The notes beneath the pieces are model-generated. The model ran no database searches and was not told the DNA's origin. It saw nothing but the letters and a program-made list of their open reading frames with translations. From assembly GCA_003695725.1 (NCBI GenBank), contig RFHX01000123.1, positions 1 through 15,302 on the forward strand: a stretch of 15,302 nucleotides of DNA, given 5' to 3'. Positions 8,745 through 15,302 of this stretch are shown here, piece by piece; the stretch's first letter is position 1; every line of letters starts with the position of its first letter. A program made the position numbers and the translations under genes. This DNA is from Candidatus Schekmanbacteria bacterium (lineage in GTDB: Bacteria > Schekmanbacteria > GWA2-38-11 > J061).

Positions 8745-9464
8745 ATGTCCGGGAAAATTAAGTATAAGCGCATATTATTGAAGGTTTCCGGTGAAATATT
8801 AGCCGGTGATAAAGGGTATGGTATTGATCTGGATGTAATCAAGAAAATTGCCGCAGAAATAAAGGATATTCACTCTTTGGGCACTGAAATTGCCGTTGTT
8901 GTAGGGGGTGGAAATATATTCAGGGGCGTAAGCGCTTCGGCTCGCGAAATGGATAGAGCTTCAGCTGACTATATGGGAATGCTGGCTACCGTGATAAATG
9001 CATTAGCTCTTCAAAGCGCCCTTGAAAATATCGGAGTATTTACGAGAGTATTATCTGCTATTGAGATGCGTGATGTAGCGGAACCATATATCAGGCGTCG
9101 CGCAATAAGACATTTGGAAAAAAAAAGAGTTGTAATATTTGCGGCAGGAACAGGGAATCCATTTTTCACAACAGATACTGCTGCCTCATTGCGTGGAATC
9201 GAGATTAAAGCTGATGTCTTTTTGAAAGCCACAAAGGTAGACGGCGTTTATACAGAAGACCCGATGAAAAATAAGAAAGCAAAGATGTTCAAGAAACTTA
9301 CTTATCTTCAGGTACTTGAAAAAAGGTTAAAAATAATGGATTCTACAGCTATTTCATTGTGTATGGATAACAAACTTGGCATTATCGTTTTTAATTTAGG
9401 CAAGCATGGAAATCTTAAAAAGATAGTAAAAGGACAATCAGTAGGCACTGAAGTCAGGGGGTAA
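8745..9464 (+). CDS. pyrH: UMP kinase
   Basis: UMP kinase phosphorylates UMP to UDP with ATP. It is the bacterial hexameric enzyme of the amino-acid kinase fold, the first step after de novo pyrimidine synthesis. Motifs in order: [57 protein letters not shown], then [13 protein letters not shown] and the C-terminal [12 protein letters not shown]. With ATG 8745 the protein has 239 aa, like E. coli PyrH (241). An in-frame TTG at 8739 would add two residues. Neither start has a clear Shine-Dalgarno, which is unusual among its neighbours. The gap from tsf is 42 bp, and frr follows after 3 bp. Confidence 0.96.
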   Translation: MSGKIKYKRILLKVSGEILAGDKGYGIDLDVIKKIAAEIKDIHSLGTEIAVVVGGGNIFRGVSASAREMDRASADYMGMLATVINALALQSALENIGVFTRVLSAIEMRDVAEPYIRRRAIRHLEKKRVVIFAAGTGNPFFTTDTAASLRGIEIKADVFLKATKVDGVYTEDPMKNKKAKMFKKLTYLQVLEKRLKIMDSTAISLCMDNKLGIIVFNLGKHGNLKKIVKGQSVGTEVRG

Positions 9465-9467
9465 AGT

Positions 9468-10025
9468 ATGAATGAAGATGTACTTCGTGAAACTGAAGAA
9501 GCAATGAAAAAAGCTGTTTCTTTTTTAACTAAAGAATTGGCAAAGGTTAGGACCGGCAGGGCAAATGCAGCAATTCTTGACTCAGTAAAAGTGGACTACT
9601 ATGGCACTCCCACTCCAATTAATCAGCTTGCCACTATTTCAATTCCTGAAAGCAGACTTATAGTGATACAGCCATGGGACACCAATGTAATAGGACTAAT
9701 AGAAAAAGCCATTATGAAGTCGGATTTAGGGCTTACACCAAATAGTGACGGAAAAGTGATTAGAATACCTATCCCTGAATTAACTGAAGAAAGAAGGCGT
9801 GAACTCGTAAAAACTGTAAAAAAAATGGGGGAGCAGGAAAAGATTACCATTAGGAATGCAAGGCGAAATGGAAATGAGAAATTGAAAAAGCTCGAGAAAG
9901 AGGGGCACGTATCTCAAGATGAAATTAAAAAATCTATTGAAAAGATTCAAAAAATAACGGATTCTTATATTGAAAAGGTGGATGAACTATTAAAGCTCAA
10001 GGAAGAAGAAATATTGACTATTTAG
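9468..10025 (+). CDS. frr: Ribosome recycling factor
   Basis: RRF works with EF-G to split post-termination ribosomes. At 185 aa it has exactly the E. coli length. Conserved segments are LAKVRTGRANAAILD near the N-terminus, VDYYGTPTPINQLATISIPE, IQPWD, LGLTPNSDGKVIRIPIPELT and the basic, Arg-rich RRELVKTVKKMGEQEKITIR of the long three-helix bundle. The start is ATG 9468, after an AGGGGG stretch that ends at 9461 beside the pyrH stop codon, so ribosomes may pass directly from pyrH to frr. The gap to the ferredoxin is 36 bp. Confidence 0.97.
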   Translation: MNEDVLRETEEAMKKAVSFLTKELAKVRTGRANAAILDSVKVDYYGTPTPINQLATISIPESRLIVIQPWDTNVIGLIEKAIMKSDLGLTPNSDGKVIRIPIPELTEERRRELVKTVKKMGEQEKITIRNARRNGNEKLKKLEKEGHVSQDEIKKSIEKIQKITDSYIEKVDELLKLKEEEILTI

Positions 10026-10044
10026 ATTTTTTTGGAAGAATGGG

Positions 10045-10053
10045 AAGGAGGTG
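10045..10053 (+). promoter_or_regulatory. Very strong ribosome binding site of the ferredoxin gene
   Basis: AAGGAGGTG is a full nine-base complement to the usual 16S rRNA 3' end. It lies 8-10 nt before ATG 10062, fixes that start over the upstream in-frame TTG 10032, and suggests high translation of this small protein. Confidence 0.8.
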
Positions 10054-10061
10054 GAGTCAGA

Positions 10062-10229
10062 ATGCACGTGATTACAGATGAGTGTATTGCCTGTGGTACT
10101 TGTGCAGAAGTATGCCCTGTACAGGCGATTGAAGAATCAGGTGATATGTACAAAATCAACGACCAATGTACTGATTGTGGAACTTGTGTCGAATCTTGTC
10201 CTGTTGATGCGATCAAGCCCGGTGAATAG
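10062..10229 (+). CDS. Small 2[4Fe-4S] ferredoxin
   Basis: This is a 55-aa clostridial-type ferredoxin, a soluble low-potential electron carrier. It has two complete cluster-binding motifs, each CxxCxxCxxxCP: Cys8, 11, 14, 18 followed by Pro19, and Cys36, 39, 42, 46 followed by Pro47. The two halves are an evident internal duplication (PVQAI matched by PVDAI). There is no extended loop or seven-Fe variant, and no fused domain. It starts at ATG 10062 behind a perfect AAGGAGGTG and ends 16 bp before a terminator hairpin, so it is the last gene of the rpsB block. Its redox partner is not in the window. It suggests an anaerobic or low-potential metabolism, consistent with PPDK, but this is inference. 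Ferredoxin is not part of the usual frr-uppS-cdsA order. Confidence 0.93.
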   Translation: MHVITDECIACGTCAEVCPVQAIEESGDMYKINDQCTDCGTCVESCPVDAIKPGE

Positions 10230-10245
10230 GGAGTTTATATATAAC

Positions 10246-10278
10246 AAGGGCGAAGTGCGTAAGACCTTCGCCCTTTTT
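10246..10278 (+). terminator. Rho-independent terminator after the ferredoxin gene
   Basis: AAGGGCGAAG (10246-10255) pairs perfectly with CTTCGCCCTT (10266-10275) around a 10-nt loop. A run of five T (10274-10278) overlaps the stem base and continues past it. It should end most transcripts from the rpsB-tsf-pyrH-frr-ferredoxin unit. The uppS start codon lies only 7 bp downstream. Confidence 0.88.
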
Positions 10279-10285
10279 AATTTAT

Positions 10286-11074
10286 ATGGGAAACTTTACG
10301 GTGGAAGAAGAAAAACTTTTAAAGAAGATTGATCCTGCAAAAATCCCTTCTCACATTGCAATAATTATGGACGGCAATGGGAGATGGGCAAGGCAAAGGA
10401 ATTTGAGTAGGATAAATGGGCATAGAAAAGCCACTGAAACTGTAAGAAATGTCGTAATGGCATGCAGAGAATTGAATGTGGATGCCCTAACTCTATATAC
10501 CTTTTCCATAGAGAACTGGAAAAGGCCAAAGTCGGAAGTCAAAGCACTTATGTCACTTCTGAAACGTTTCCTTTTGGAAGAATTGGAGGAAATGGAACAA
10601 AATAATATACGGCTTAAAGCAATGGGACATATCCACCTTCTTCCAAAGGATGTGCGTGTTATCCTCGATGATGTAATTTATAAGACCTGCAACAATGATG
10701 CAATGGTTCTAAATCTTGCCTTAAGCTATGGCAGCCGTATGGAAATAATCGATGCCGCAAAGAAAATGGCGCAGGAATATAAGAATGGAAAAATCAGACT
10801 TGAAGACATCGGTGAAGAAGAATTTGAGCAATACCTTTATACTTCAGATTTACCGCCTCTTGATTTGATGATTAGGACAAGTGGAGAACTGCGAATTTCT
10901 AATTTTTTGCTTTGGCAAATGGCTTATGCTGAAATATGGTTTACTCCGGTCTTGTGGCCTGATTTTCAAAAGAAACATCTCTATGAAGCCATTCTCGATT
11001 ACCAAAAAAGGGAGCGCAGATTTGGTTTGACTGCTGACCAGATACAGAAAAGGCAGAAATCTGTATCAGGATAG
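10286..11074 (+). CDS. uppS: Undecaprenyl diphosphate synthase (cis-prenyltransferase)
   Basis: UppS condenses farnesyl diphosphate with eight isopentenyl diphosphates to make the C55 lipid carrier for peptidoglycan and O-antigen. At 262 aa it is of normal length (about 250). Motifs: HIAIIMDGNGRWA with catalytic Asp29, the LTLYTFSIENWKRP block, NLALSYGSR, and RTSGELRISNFLLWQMAYAE with the Mg/IPP-binding region and WPDF. Downstream neighbour cdsA matches the conserved uppS-cdsA pair. The ATG 10286 start has no visible Shine-Dalgarno, since the preceding bases are the terminator T-run and AATTTAT. An in-frame GTG at 10301 would shorten the protein by five residues, also with a poor site. Function is certain; the exact start is not. 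Confidence 0.95.
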   Translation: MGNFTVEEEKLLKKIDPAKIPSHIAIIMDGNGRWARQRNLSRINGHRKATETVRNVVMACRELNVDALTLYTFSIENWKRPKSEVKALMSLLKRFLLEELEEMEQNNIRLKAMGHIHLLPKDVRVILDDVIYKTCNNDAMVLNLALSYGSRMEIIDAAKKMAQEYKNGKIRLEDIGEEEFEQYLYTSDLPPLDLMIRTSGELRISNFLLWQMAYAEIWFTPVLWPDFQKKHLYEAILDYQKRERRFGLTADQIQKRQKSVSG

Positions 11075-11083
11075 AATATGTAA

Positions 11084-11884
11084 ATGAGCAATTCTAAGAG
11101 GTATTCCTCAGCCCTAATATTGATAGCAGTAGTAATACTTATCCTTGAAAAAGGAGGTATTACAGGTTTATATATTGCACTTTTGGTTGTATCTATTCTC
11201 TCTCTATTAGAATTGCGAGAAATTCTTGCAAAGAGCAATCTTCCCCTGCCAAGAATACCGTTGATAGTTTTTGGGCTGGGAGCCTTCTACTATCTTTCGA
11301 TTGTAAAAGAGAGGAATTTGCTCTTTTTTCTCTTCTTGCTCGCTGTTTCAATTGTTGTATTGATATTCAGAATGTCTGTCCTTTCCCAAAAAAACACCTT
11401 TCTTGCAAAGCTCTTTGTATTTATGTTTTCGATTCTTTTTATTAGTCTTCCTTTTGCATGCCTGATAGCCATAAGGAAATCTGAGGGGGGCTTGGCATAT
11501 CTATATCTTGTTTTTATGGGGACATGGGCAAGTGATTCAGGTGCTTATATAGTTGGCAAACAATGGGGAAAGAGAAAGATGTCCCCTCAAATCAGCCCTA
11601 ATAAAACATATGAAGGTTTGGCAGGCGGCATATTCTTGACTATTGTAGTATTTATAATATGGCATTTTTTCAGTGGTATTTCGTTGGGATGGGCAGTATT
11701 ATTAGGAATAATAATATCCTTATCAGCAACTGCAGGAGACTTAATGGAATCTTTTTTAAAAAGACAAGCTGAAGTAAAGGATTCCGGTTCGCTGATACCG
11801 GGACATGGAGGAATCTTGGATAGAATTGATGCACTTCTTTTTACTCTTCCTATATGGTATATATGCACAAAATTTTTTTTGTAA
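11084..11884 (+). CDS. cdsA: Phosphatidate cytidylyltransferase
   Basis: CdsA makes CDP-diacylglycerol from phosphatidic acid and CTP at the inner membrane, the entry point for all phospholipids. The 266-aa protein is strongly hydrophobic, with about seven or eight predicted membrane segments. Family blocks seen are the FMGTWASDSGAYIVGKQWGKRK region, SPNKTYEGLAGG, and the complete CdsA signature from Ser223 to Asp249, including LKRQAEVKDSG, PGHGGILDRID and the metal-binding Asp residues. ATG 11084 follows the uppS stop by 9 bp. The AGGA at 11068-11071 is better spaced for ATG 11078, which is followed at once by TAA. In many bacteria dxr and rseP follow cdsA; here prfB does, 15 bp on. Confidence 0.95.
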   Translation: MSNSKRYSSALILIAVVILILEKGGITGLYIALLVVSILSLLELREILAKSNLPLPRIPLIVFGLGAFYYLSIVKERNLLFFLFLLAVSIVVLIFRMSVLSQKNTFLAKLFVFMFSILFISLPFACLIAIRKSEGGLAYLYLVFMGTWASDSGAYIVGKQWGKRKMSPQISPNKTYEGLAGGIFLTIVVFIIWHFFSGISLGWAVLLGIIISLSATAGDLMESFLKRQAEVKDSGSLIPGHGGILDRIDALLFTLPIWYICTKFFL

Positions 11885-11899
11885 AAGGAGAGATAGAAG

Positions 11900-13010
11900 A
11901 TGGAATTTGATGTTGAAAAAGTCTTGAAGGACATTAACAACAGAATCGACGAACTTGGGAGGCATCTTTGACCTGCCGTCGAAGAAAAAACGCCTCAGCG
12001 AACTTGAGTCGTTAATTTCGACTGAGGACTTCTGGAAAGACAAGGAGAAAGCTAAAAAGGTGCTTGCTGAGAGGAAGAATGTAGAAAAAGCCGTCAAGGA
12101 ATGGGAAGCGCTGAAAAACAGATCGAAAGATTTAATGGAGCTTTTTGAGCTTTGCGCAAATGATGAAGAGGAAATGCAAAAGGAATTGGAGTCTGAAATT
12201 ATAAGCTTTGAGAGAGAACTTGGGAAAAGCGAAGTAAAGATTCTTCTTTCAGGTGAAGATGACATAAAAAATGCAATCCTCACCATACACCCTGGTGCAG
12301 GAGGTACAGAATCCCAAGATTGGGCTCAGATGCTTATGAGAATGTATCTTCGCTGGGCGGAAAGAAAGGATTTTCACACTGAAATTGTCGATTTACAGCA
12401 GGGTGATGAGGCTGGAATCAAAAATGTCATAATTACTATCAATGGCGAATATGCATATGGATATTTGAAAGCAGAGACCGGTATCCATCGGCTTGTGAGG
12501 ATATCTCCTTTCGATGCAAATAAGCGCCGTCATACTTCCTTTGCCTCTGTTTTCGTTACACCGGAAGTAGATGACGATATAACAATAGAGATAAAAGAAG
12601 ATGAACTTAAAATTGATACATTCAGGGCAGGAGGGGCAGGAGGACAACATGTCAATAAATCTGATACAGCTGTACGCATAACACACTTGCCCACAGGAAT
12701 AGTCGTTGGGTGTCAAAACGAACGCTCACAATATCAAAACAAGATGACTGCTATGAAGATTTTAAAATCGCGCTTATATGAATTGAAGCTTCAAGAAGAA
12801 AAAGAAAAGATGGACGCAATACACAGCCAAAAAAAAGATATTGCATGGGGGAATCAAATTCGTTCTTATGTTTTGCATCCCTACAGAATGGTAAAAGACC
12901 ATAGGACAGGAGTTGAAGTAGGAAATGCAGATGCTGTCCTCGATGGAGATATAGACCAATTTATTGAATCTTACTTGATTGAAGCGGGGAAGCAAAAACA
13001 GAATAGTTGA
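11900..13010 (+). CDS. prfB: Peptide chain release factor 2 (joined by programmed +1 frameshift)
   Basis: RF2 ends translation at UAA and UGA. The gene must be read as 11900-11968 joined to 11970-13010. The first 23 codons end at an in-frame TGA (11969-11971), and skipping the T at 11969 continues in the long frame. The joined product is 369 aa (E. coli RF2 365). The codon-recognition tripeptide SPF is residues 202-204 and the peptidyl-hydrolysis motif GGQ is 247-249, both as in RF2 (E. coli 205-207 and 250-252). Residue 243, the position of E. coli K-12 Thr246, is Ala, the usual efficient form. The start is ATG 11900 with AAGGAG at 11885-11890. It lies 31 bp before lysS, the same prfB-lysS pairing as in E. 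coli. A reading that started within the second frame would lose the N-terminal helix. Confidence 0.95.
11957..11972 (+). promoter_or_regulatory. RF2 programmed +1 frameshift site
   Basis: GGGAGG (11957-11962) is an internal Shine-Dalgarno placed 3 nt before the slippery CTT (11966-11968), followed by TGA and C. This is the classical arrangement: low RF2 lets the ribosome pause at the poorly terminating UGA-C and slip forward by one, so RF2 controls its own synthesis. Confidence 0.95.
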
Positions 13011-13030
13011 TAGAAAATTTAAATTAGTTG

Positions 13031-13036
13031 AAGGAG
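13031..13036 (+). promoter_or_regulatory. Ribosome binding site of lysS
   Basis: AAGGAG lies 5 nt before GTG 13042. It selects this GTG over an in-frame TTG at 12979, which would overlap prfB and has no ribosome binding site. Confidence 0.8.
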
Positions 13037-13041
13037 ATAAA

Positions 13042-14529
13042 GTGGAAGAAGAAAACGAACTTATAGCAAGAAGAAGACAAAAACTTAAAGAATTGAGGGA
13101 AATGAATGTCAATCCATTTCCAAATGATGTACCGACGCCTGCTCCGTTAAAAAGACTTATTGATAAATACAGCTCATATTCGGATGAGGATTTCAAGGAT
13201 ATTCAGGATGAATACAATGTTGCTGGAAGAATTATGACAATGCGTGTTATGGGAAAGACAACATTTGCCCATATTCAGGATGCAGACTCAAAAATGCAGA
13301 TAATGCTTCGCTTCAATGATTTGGGTGAAGAAAAATACAAGTTTGCCAAGAAATTCTTTGATATAGGGGATATTATCCTTGTCAAAGGAAAGCCATTCAA
13401 GACAAAAACCGGCGAGCTAACAATTTGGTGCAATGATGCAAGGCTTATAACGAAAAGTTTGAGGCCCTTGCCTGAAAAATGGCATGGACTTAAAAATGTC
13501 GAACTGCGCTACCGCCAACGGTATGTCGACCTTATAGTGAATTCCTCCGTTAAAGAAGTTTTTGAAAAAAGGAGCAGGATTATAAGGGAAATCAGAAGAT
13601 TTATGGACGAGAAAGGTTTTCTTGAAGTTGAAACTCCAATGATGCAATCGATACCGGGCGGCGCTACGGCCAAACCTTTTAAAACACACCATAATGCATT
13701 GAATATAGATCTTTATCTTCGTATAGCTCCTGAACTTTATCTCAAACGCCTCATAGTCGGCGGATTTGAGAAGGTTTATGAAATAAACCGAAACTTTAGA
13801 AATGAAGGCATTTCTACCCAGCACAATCCTGAATTTACTATGATAGAATTTTACTATGCCTATGTTACATATAAAGAACTTATGGATTTTACTGAGGAGC
13901 TCATTTCAGATGTTGCAGGTAAAATTAAGGATGATTTGAAATTTTCATTTAATGGAAATGAAATTGATCTTTCGCCGCCATGGGATAGAATGACAATGTT
14001 TGAAGCAATCGAGAAGATTGGAAGGATAGAAAGAAAGGACTTTGAAACAGCAGACTCAGCATACGAAACAGCTAAAAGACTTGGCATTCAAAATATTGAC
14101 AAGTCGATGCCTTTGGGCAAATTGATAACCGAGATTTTTGAATTTGCTGTCGAACCAAAGTTGATACAGCCAACATTTATTTATGATTTTCCTGTCGAGG
14201 TTTCACCTCTTTCGAGAAGAAAAGAATCTGACCCCTCGCTTGTTGATAGATTTGAGCTCTTTATCGGTGGATTTGAGATTGCAAATGCCTTTAGTGAATT
14301 AAATGACCCAATAGACCAATACGAAAGGTTTAAAGAGCAAGTAAAGAATAGGGAAGCAGGGGATGAAGAAGCTCATTATATGGATTTAGACTATATTAGA
14401 GCCCTTGAATATGGAATGCCGCCTACAGCAGGAGAAGGTATAGGAATAGACAGATTGGTTATGGTTTTAACCGGCTCGTCATCTATACGGGATGTGATTC
14501 TTTTCCCTCAAATGAAACCGGAAAATTAA
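13042..14529 (+). CDS. lysS: Lysyl-tRNA synthetase (class II)
   Basis: LysRS charges tRNA-Lys in the cytoplasm. With GTG 13042 it is 495 aa (E. coli 505). The N-terminal OB-fold anticodon-binding domain shows [21 protein letters not shown] and continues to [11 protein letters not shown]. The class II catalytic core follows: motif 1 region around [21 protein letters not shown], motif 2 with NRNFRNEGI (FRNEG at 252-256) and [14 protein letters not shown], and motif 3 [11 protein letters not shown] from residue 464. Near motif 3, [17 protein letters not shown] is the LysRS-specific block. The archaeal class I enzyme and the short EpmA paralogue are excluded by the full OB-fold. It lies 31 bp after prfB and 5 bp before the lolC/E gene. 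Confidence 0.97.
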   Translation: MEEENELIARRRQKLKELREMNVNPFPNDVPTPAPLKRLIDKYSSYSDEDFKDIQDEYNVAGRIMTMRVMGKTTFAHIQDADSKMQIMLRFNDLGEEKYKFAKKFFDIGDIILVKGKPFKTKTGELTIWCNDARLITKSLRPLPEKWHGLKNVELRYRQRYVDLIVNSSVKEVFEKRSRIIREIRRFMDEKGFLEVETPMMQSIPGGATAKPFKTHHNALNIDLYLRIAPELYLKRLIVGGFEKVYEINRNFRNEGISTQHNPEFTMIEFYYAYVTYKELMDFTEELISDVAGKIKDDLKFSFNGNEIDLSPPWDRMTMFEAIEKIGRIERKDFETADSAYETAKRLGIQNIDKSMPLGKLITEIFEFAVEPKLIQPTFIYDFPVEVSPLSRRKESDPSLVDRFELFIGGFEIANAFSELNDPIDQYERFKEQVKNREAGDEEAHYMDLDYIRALEYGMPPTAGEGIGIDRLVMVLTGSSSIRDVILFPQMKPEN

Positions 14530-14534
14530 TTAAA

Positions 14535-15302
14535 ATGTCATTTGAATCCTTTGTAGGGTTTCGCTTCTTAAAATGGAATAAGGAAAACCGCTTTCTGTCG
14601 TTGGTTACCTTAATTTCAAGTTTAGGTGTTGCGCTCGGTGTTGCTGTCCTTATCGTAGTCTTGTCAGTAATTGATGGATATGAAAATGTAATGAAGGAGA
14701 AAATTCTCGGCGCAAATGCACATCTAATATTGTTCAACTCATCGGGCAGTGGCAAAATCTCTTCATATCAAAGCATATCAAAAGATCTTCTGAAGGTGGA
14801 AGGGGTGGAAAGAGCAGACCCCTTTAACTATATTGAAGCAATGGCATCAAAAGGAATGAAGAGGCAGGGAATAGTCATCAAAGGAATACTTCCAAATTAT
14901 CTCGATGTGATTAAAGGTTTTTCGAAATTGCAGATAAATGGAGACTTCTTTTCGAACAAGAAAAATATAATCATTGGAAAAGAGCTTGCATCAGAACTTG
15001 GAGTATCTTTAGGGGATACATTGAAATGTCTCATTCCAAAAACGGAAAATAACACGCCAATGGCTCTGCCAAAGATTTTAAGTTTTCGCATTGCCGGTAT
15101 CTTTGATAGCGGAATGTATGAGTGGGACAGAAGCTTAACATATACATCATTGGCAACAGTAAGTACAATAACAGGAATGAAACAGGTAGTGTCTGCTGTT
15201 GAAATAAGAATAGATGACCCGGATAGTGTTGATAAAATAGAAGAGAAGATAAGAAACAAGTTGAGATATCCTTACTACACTCAAACTTGGAAACGTATGA
15301 AT
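14535..15302 (+). CDS. Lipoprotein-releasing system permease LolC/LolE family (partial, runs off the window)
   Basis: This is the transmembrane subunit of LolCDE, which takes outer-membrane lipoproteins out of the inner membrane. Only the first 256 codons are present and the frame is open to the last base. The usual length is about 400-415 aa, so about 150 residues with three C-terminal membrane segments are missing. The N-terminus is typical: SFESFVGFRFLKW, then a first membrane helix at about residues 21-46 with LVTLISSLGVALGVAVLIVV, followed by SVIDGYENVMKEKILGANAH. The large periplasmic MacB-like domain follows, with IIGKELASELGVSLGDTL and FRIAGIFDSGMYEWDRSL. The start is ATG 14535, 5 bp after lysS, with no strong ribosome binding site, so it may rely on coupling. 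LolC and LolE cannot be told apart from this half. Confidence 0.9.
   Translation, partial: MSFESFVGFRFLKWNKENRFLSLVTLISSLGVALGVAVLIVVLSVIDGYENVMKEKILGANAHLILFNSSGSGKISSYQSISKDLLKVEGVERADPFNYIEAMASKGMKRQGIVIKGILPNYLDVIKGFSKLQINGDFFSNKKNIIIGKELASELGVSLGDTLKCLIPKTENNTPMALPKILSFRIAGIFDSGMYEWDRSLTYTSLATVSTITGMKQVVSAVEIRIDDPDSVDKIEEKIRNKLRYPYYTQTWKRMN

Noticed and set aside
10078-10332. 84-codon frame running through the ferredoxin, terminator and uppS start
   Set aside because: It crosses a perfect terminator hairpin in a different frame from two recognisable proteins and has no similarity to known families.
11756-12286. 176-codon open frame on the minus strand across cdsA and prfB
   Set aside because: It is Ser/Phe-rich antisense text of AT-rich, Lys/Glu-rich coding sequence, spanning two real genes. 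It is a typical shadow frame.
11955-13010. prfB as a 351-aa protein starting at TTG 11955
   Set aside because: That start lies inside the frameshift signal. The upstream ATG with its ribosome binding site and the CTT-TGA-C site explain the gene far better.
14535-15302. Idea that the window is a closed circle joining lolC/E to lolD at position 1
   Set aside because: About 150 codons of the permease are still missing at the right edge and cannot fit in the 89 bp before lolD.

Overview
This window is about 15.3 kb of AT-rich DNA (GC roughly 40% by eye). All fifteen genes lie on the + strand, tightly packed and nearly all housekeeping. The organism is a diderm (Gram-negative-type) bacterium, because it carries LolD and a LolC/E-type permease for sorting outer-membrane lipoproteins. 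The two-subunit glycyl-tRNA synthetase, PPDK, short EF-Ts and the glyQ-glyS-ppdK and prfB-lysS-lolC orders recall Desulfobacterota (former Deltaproteobacteria) and related candidate phyla. That placement is an inference from gene order and protein style. No rRNA or other strong phylogenetic marker was read.

Layout. Block 1 (90-7117) is lolD, glyQ, glyS, ppdK and a Nudix hydrolase. Gaps are 15-21 bp, and the last pair overlaps by 4 bp. The block looks like one transcription unit, with no clear intrinsic terminator behind it. A 130-bp A/T-tract-rich leader follows. Block 2 (7248-10229) is rpsB, tsf, pyrH, frr and a small 2[4Fe-4S] ferredoxin. It closes with a textbook intrinsic terminator at 10246-10278. 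Block 3 (10286-15302) is uppS, cdsA, prfB, lysS and a lolC/E gene cut by the window edge. uppS begins only 7 bp after the terminator T-run and has no visible ribosome binding site.

How the genes work together. Most serve translation: S2, EF-Ts, ribosome recycling factor, RF2, GlyRS and LysRS. The others serve the cell envelope (undecaprenyl diphosphate synthesis, CDP-diacylglycerol synthesis, lipoprotein release), UMP phosphorylation and pyruvate/PEP interconversion. prfB is split by an in-frame UGA and has every element of the classical RF2 +1 programmed frameshift, so it must be read as a joined CDS (11900-11968 plus 11970-13010).

I found no mobile elements, CRISPR arrays, tRNAs, rRNAs, defence genes or clearly foreign segments, and no convincing undescribed system. 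The points most worth a second look are the ferredoxin inside the frr-uppS-cdsA block, the terminator/uppS junction, a minimal ATG-TAA before cdsA, an extra charged helical insertion in PPDK, and the RF2 recoding site. No stretch over 300 bp lacks a gene; the longest gap is the rpsB leader (7118-7247).
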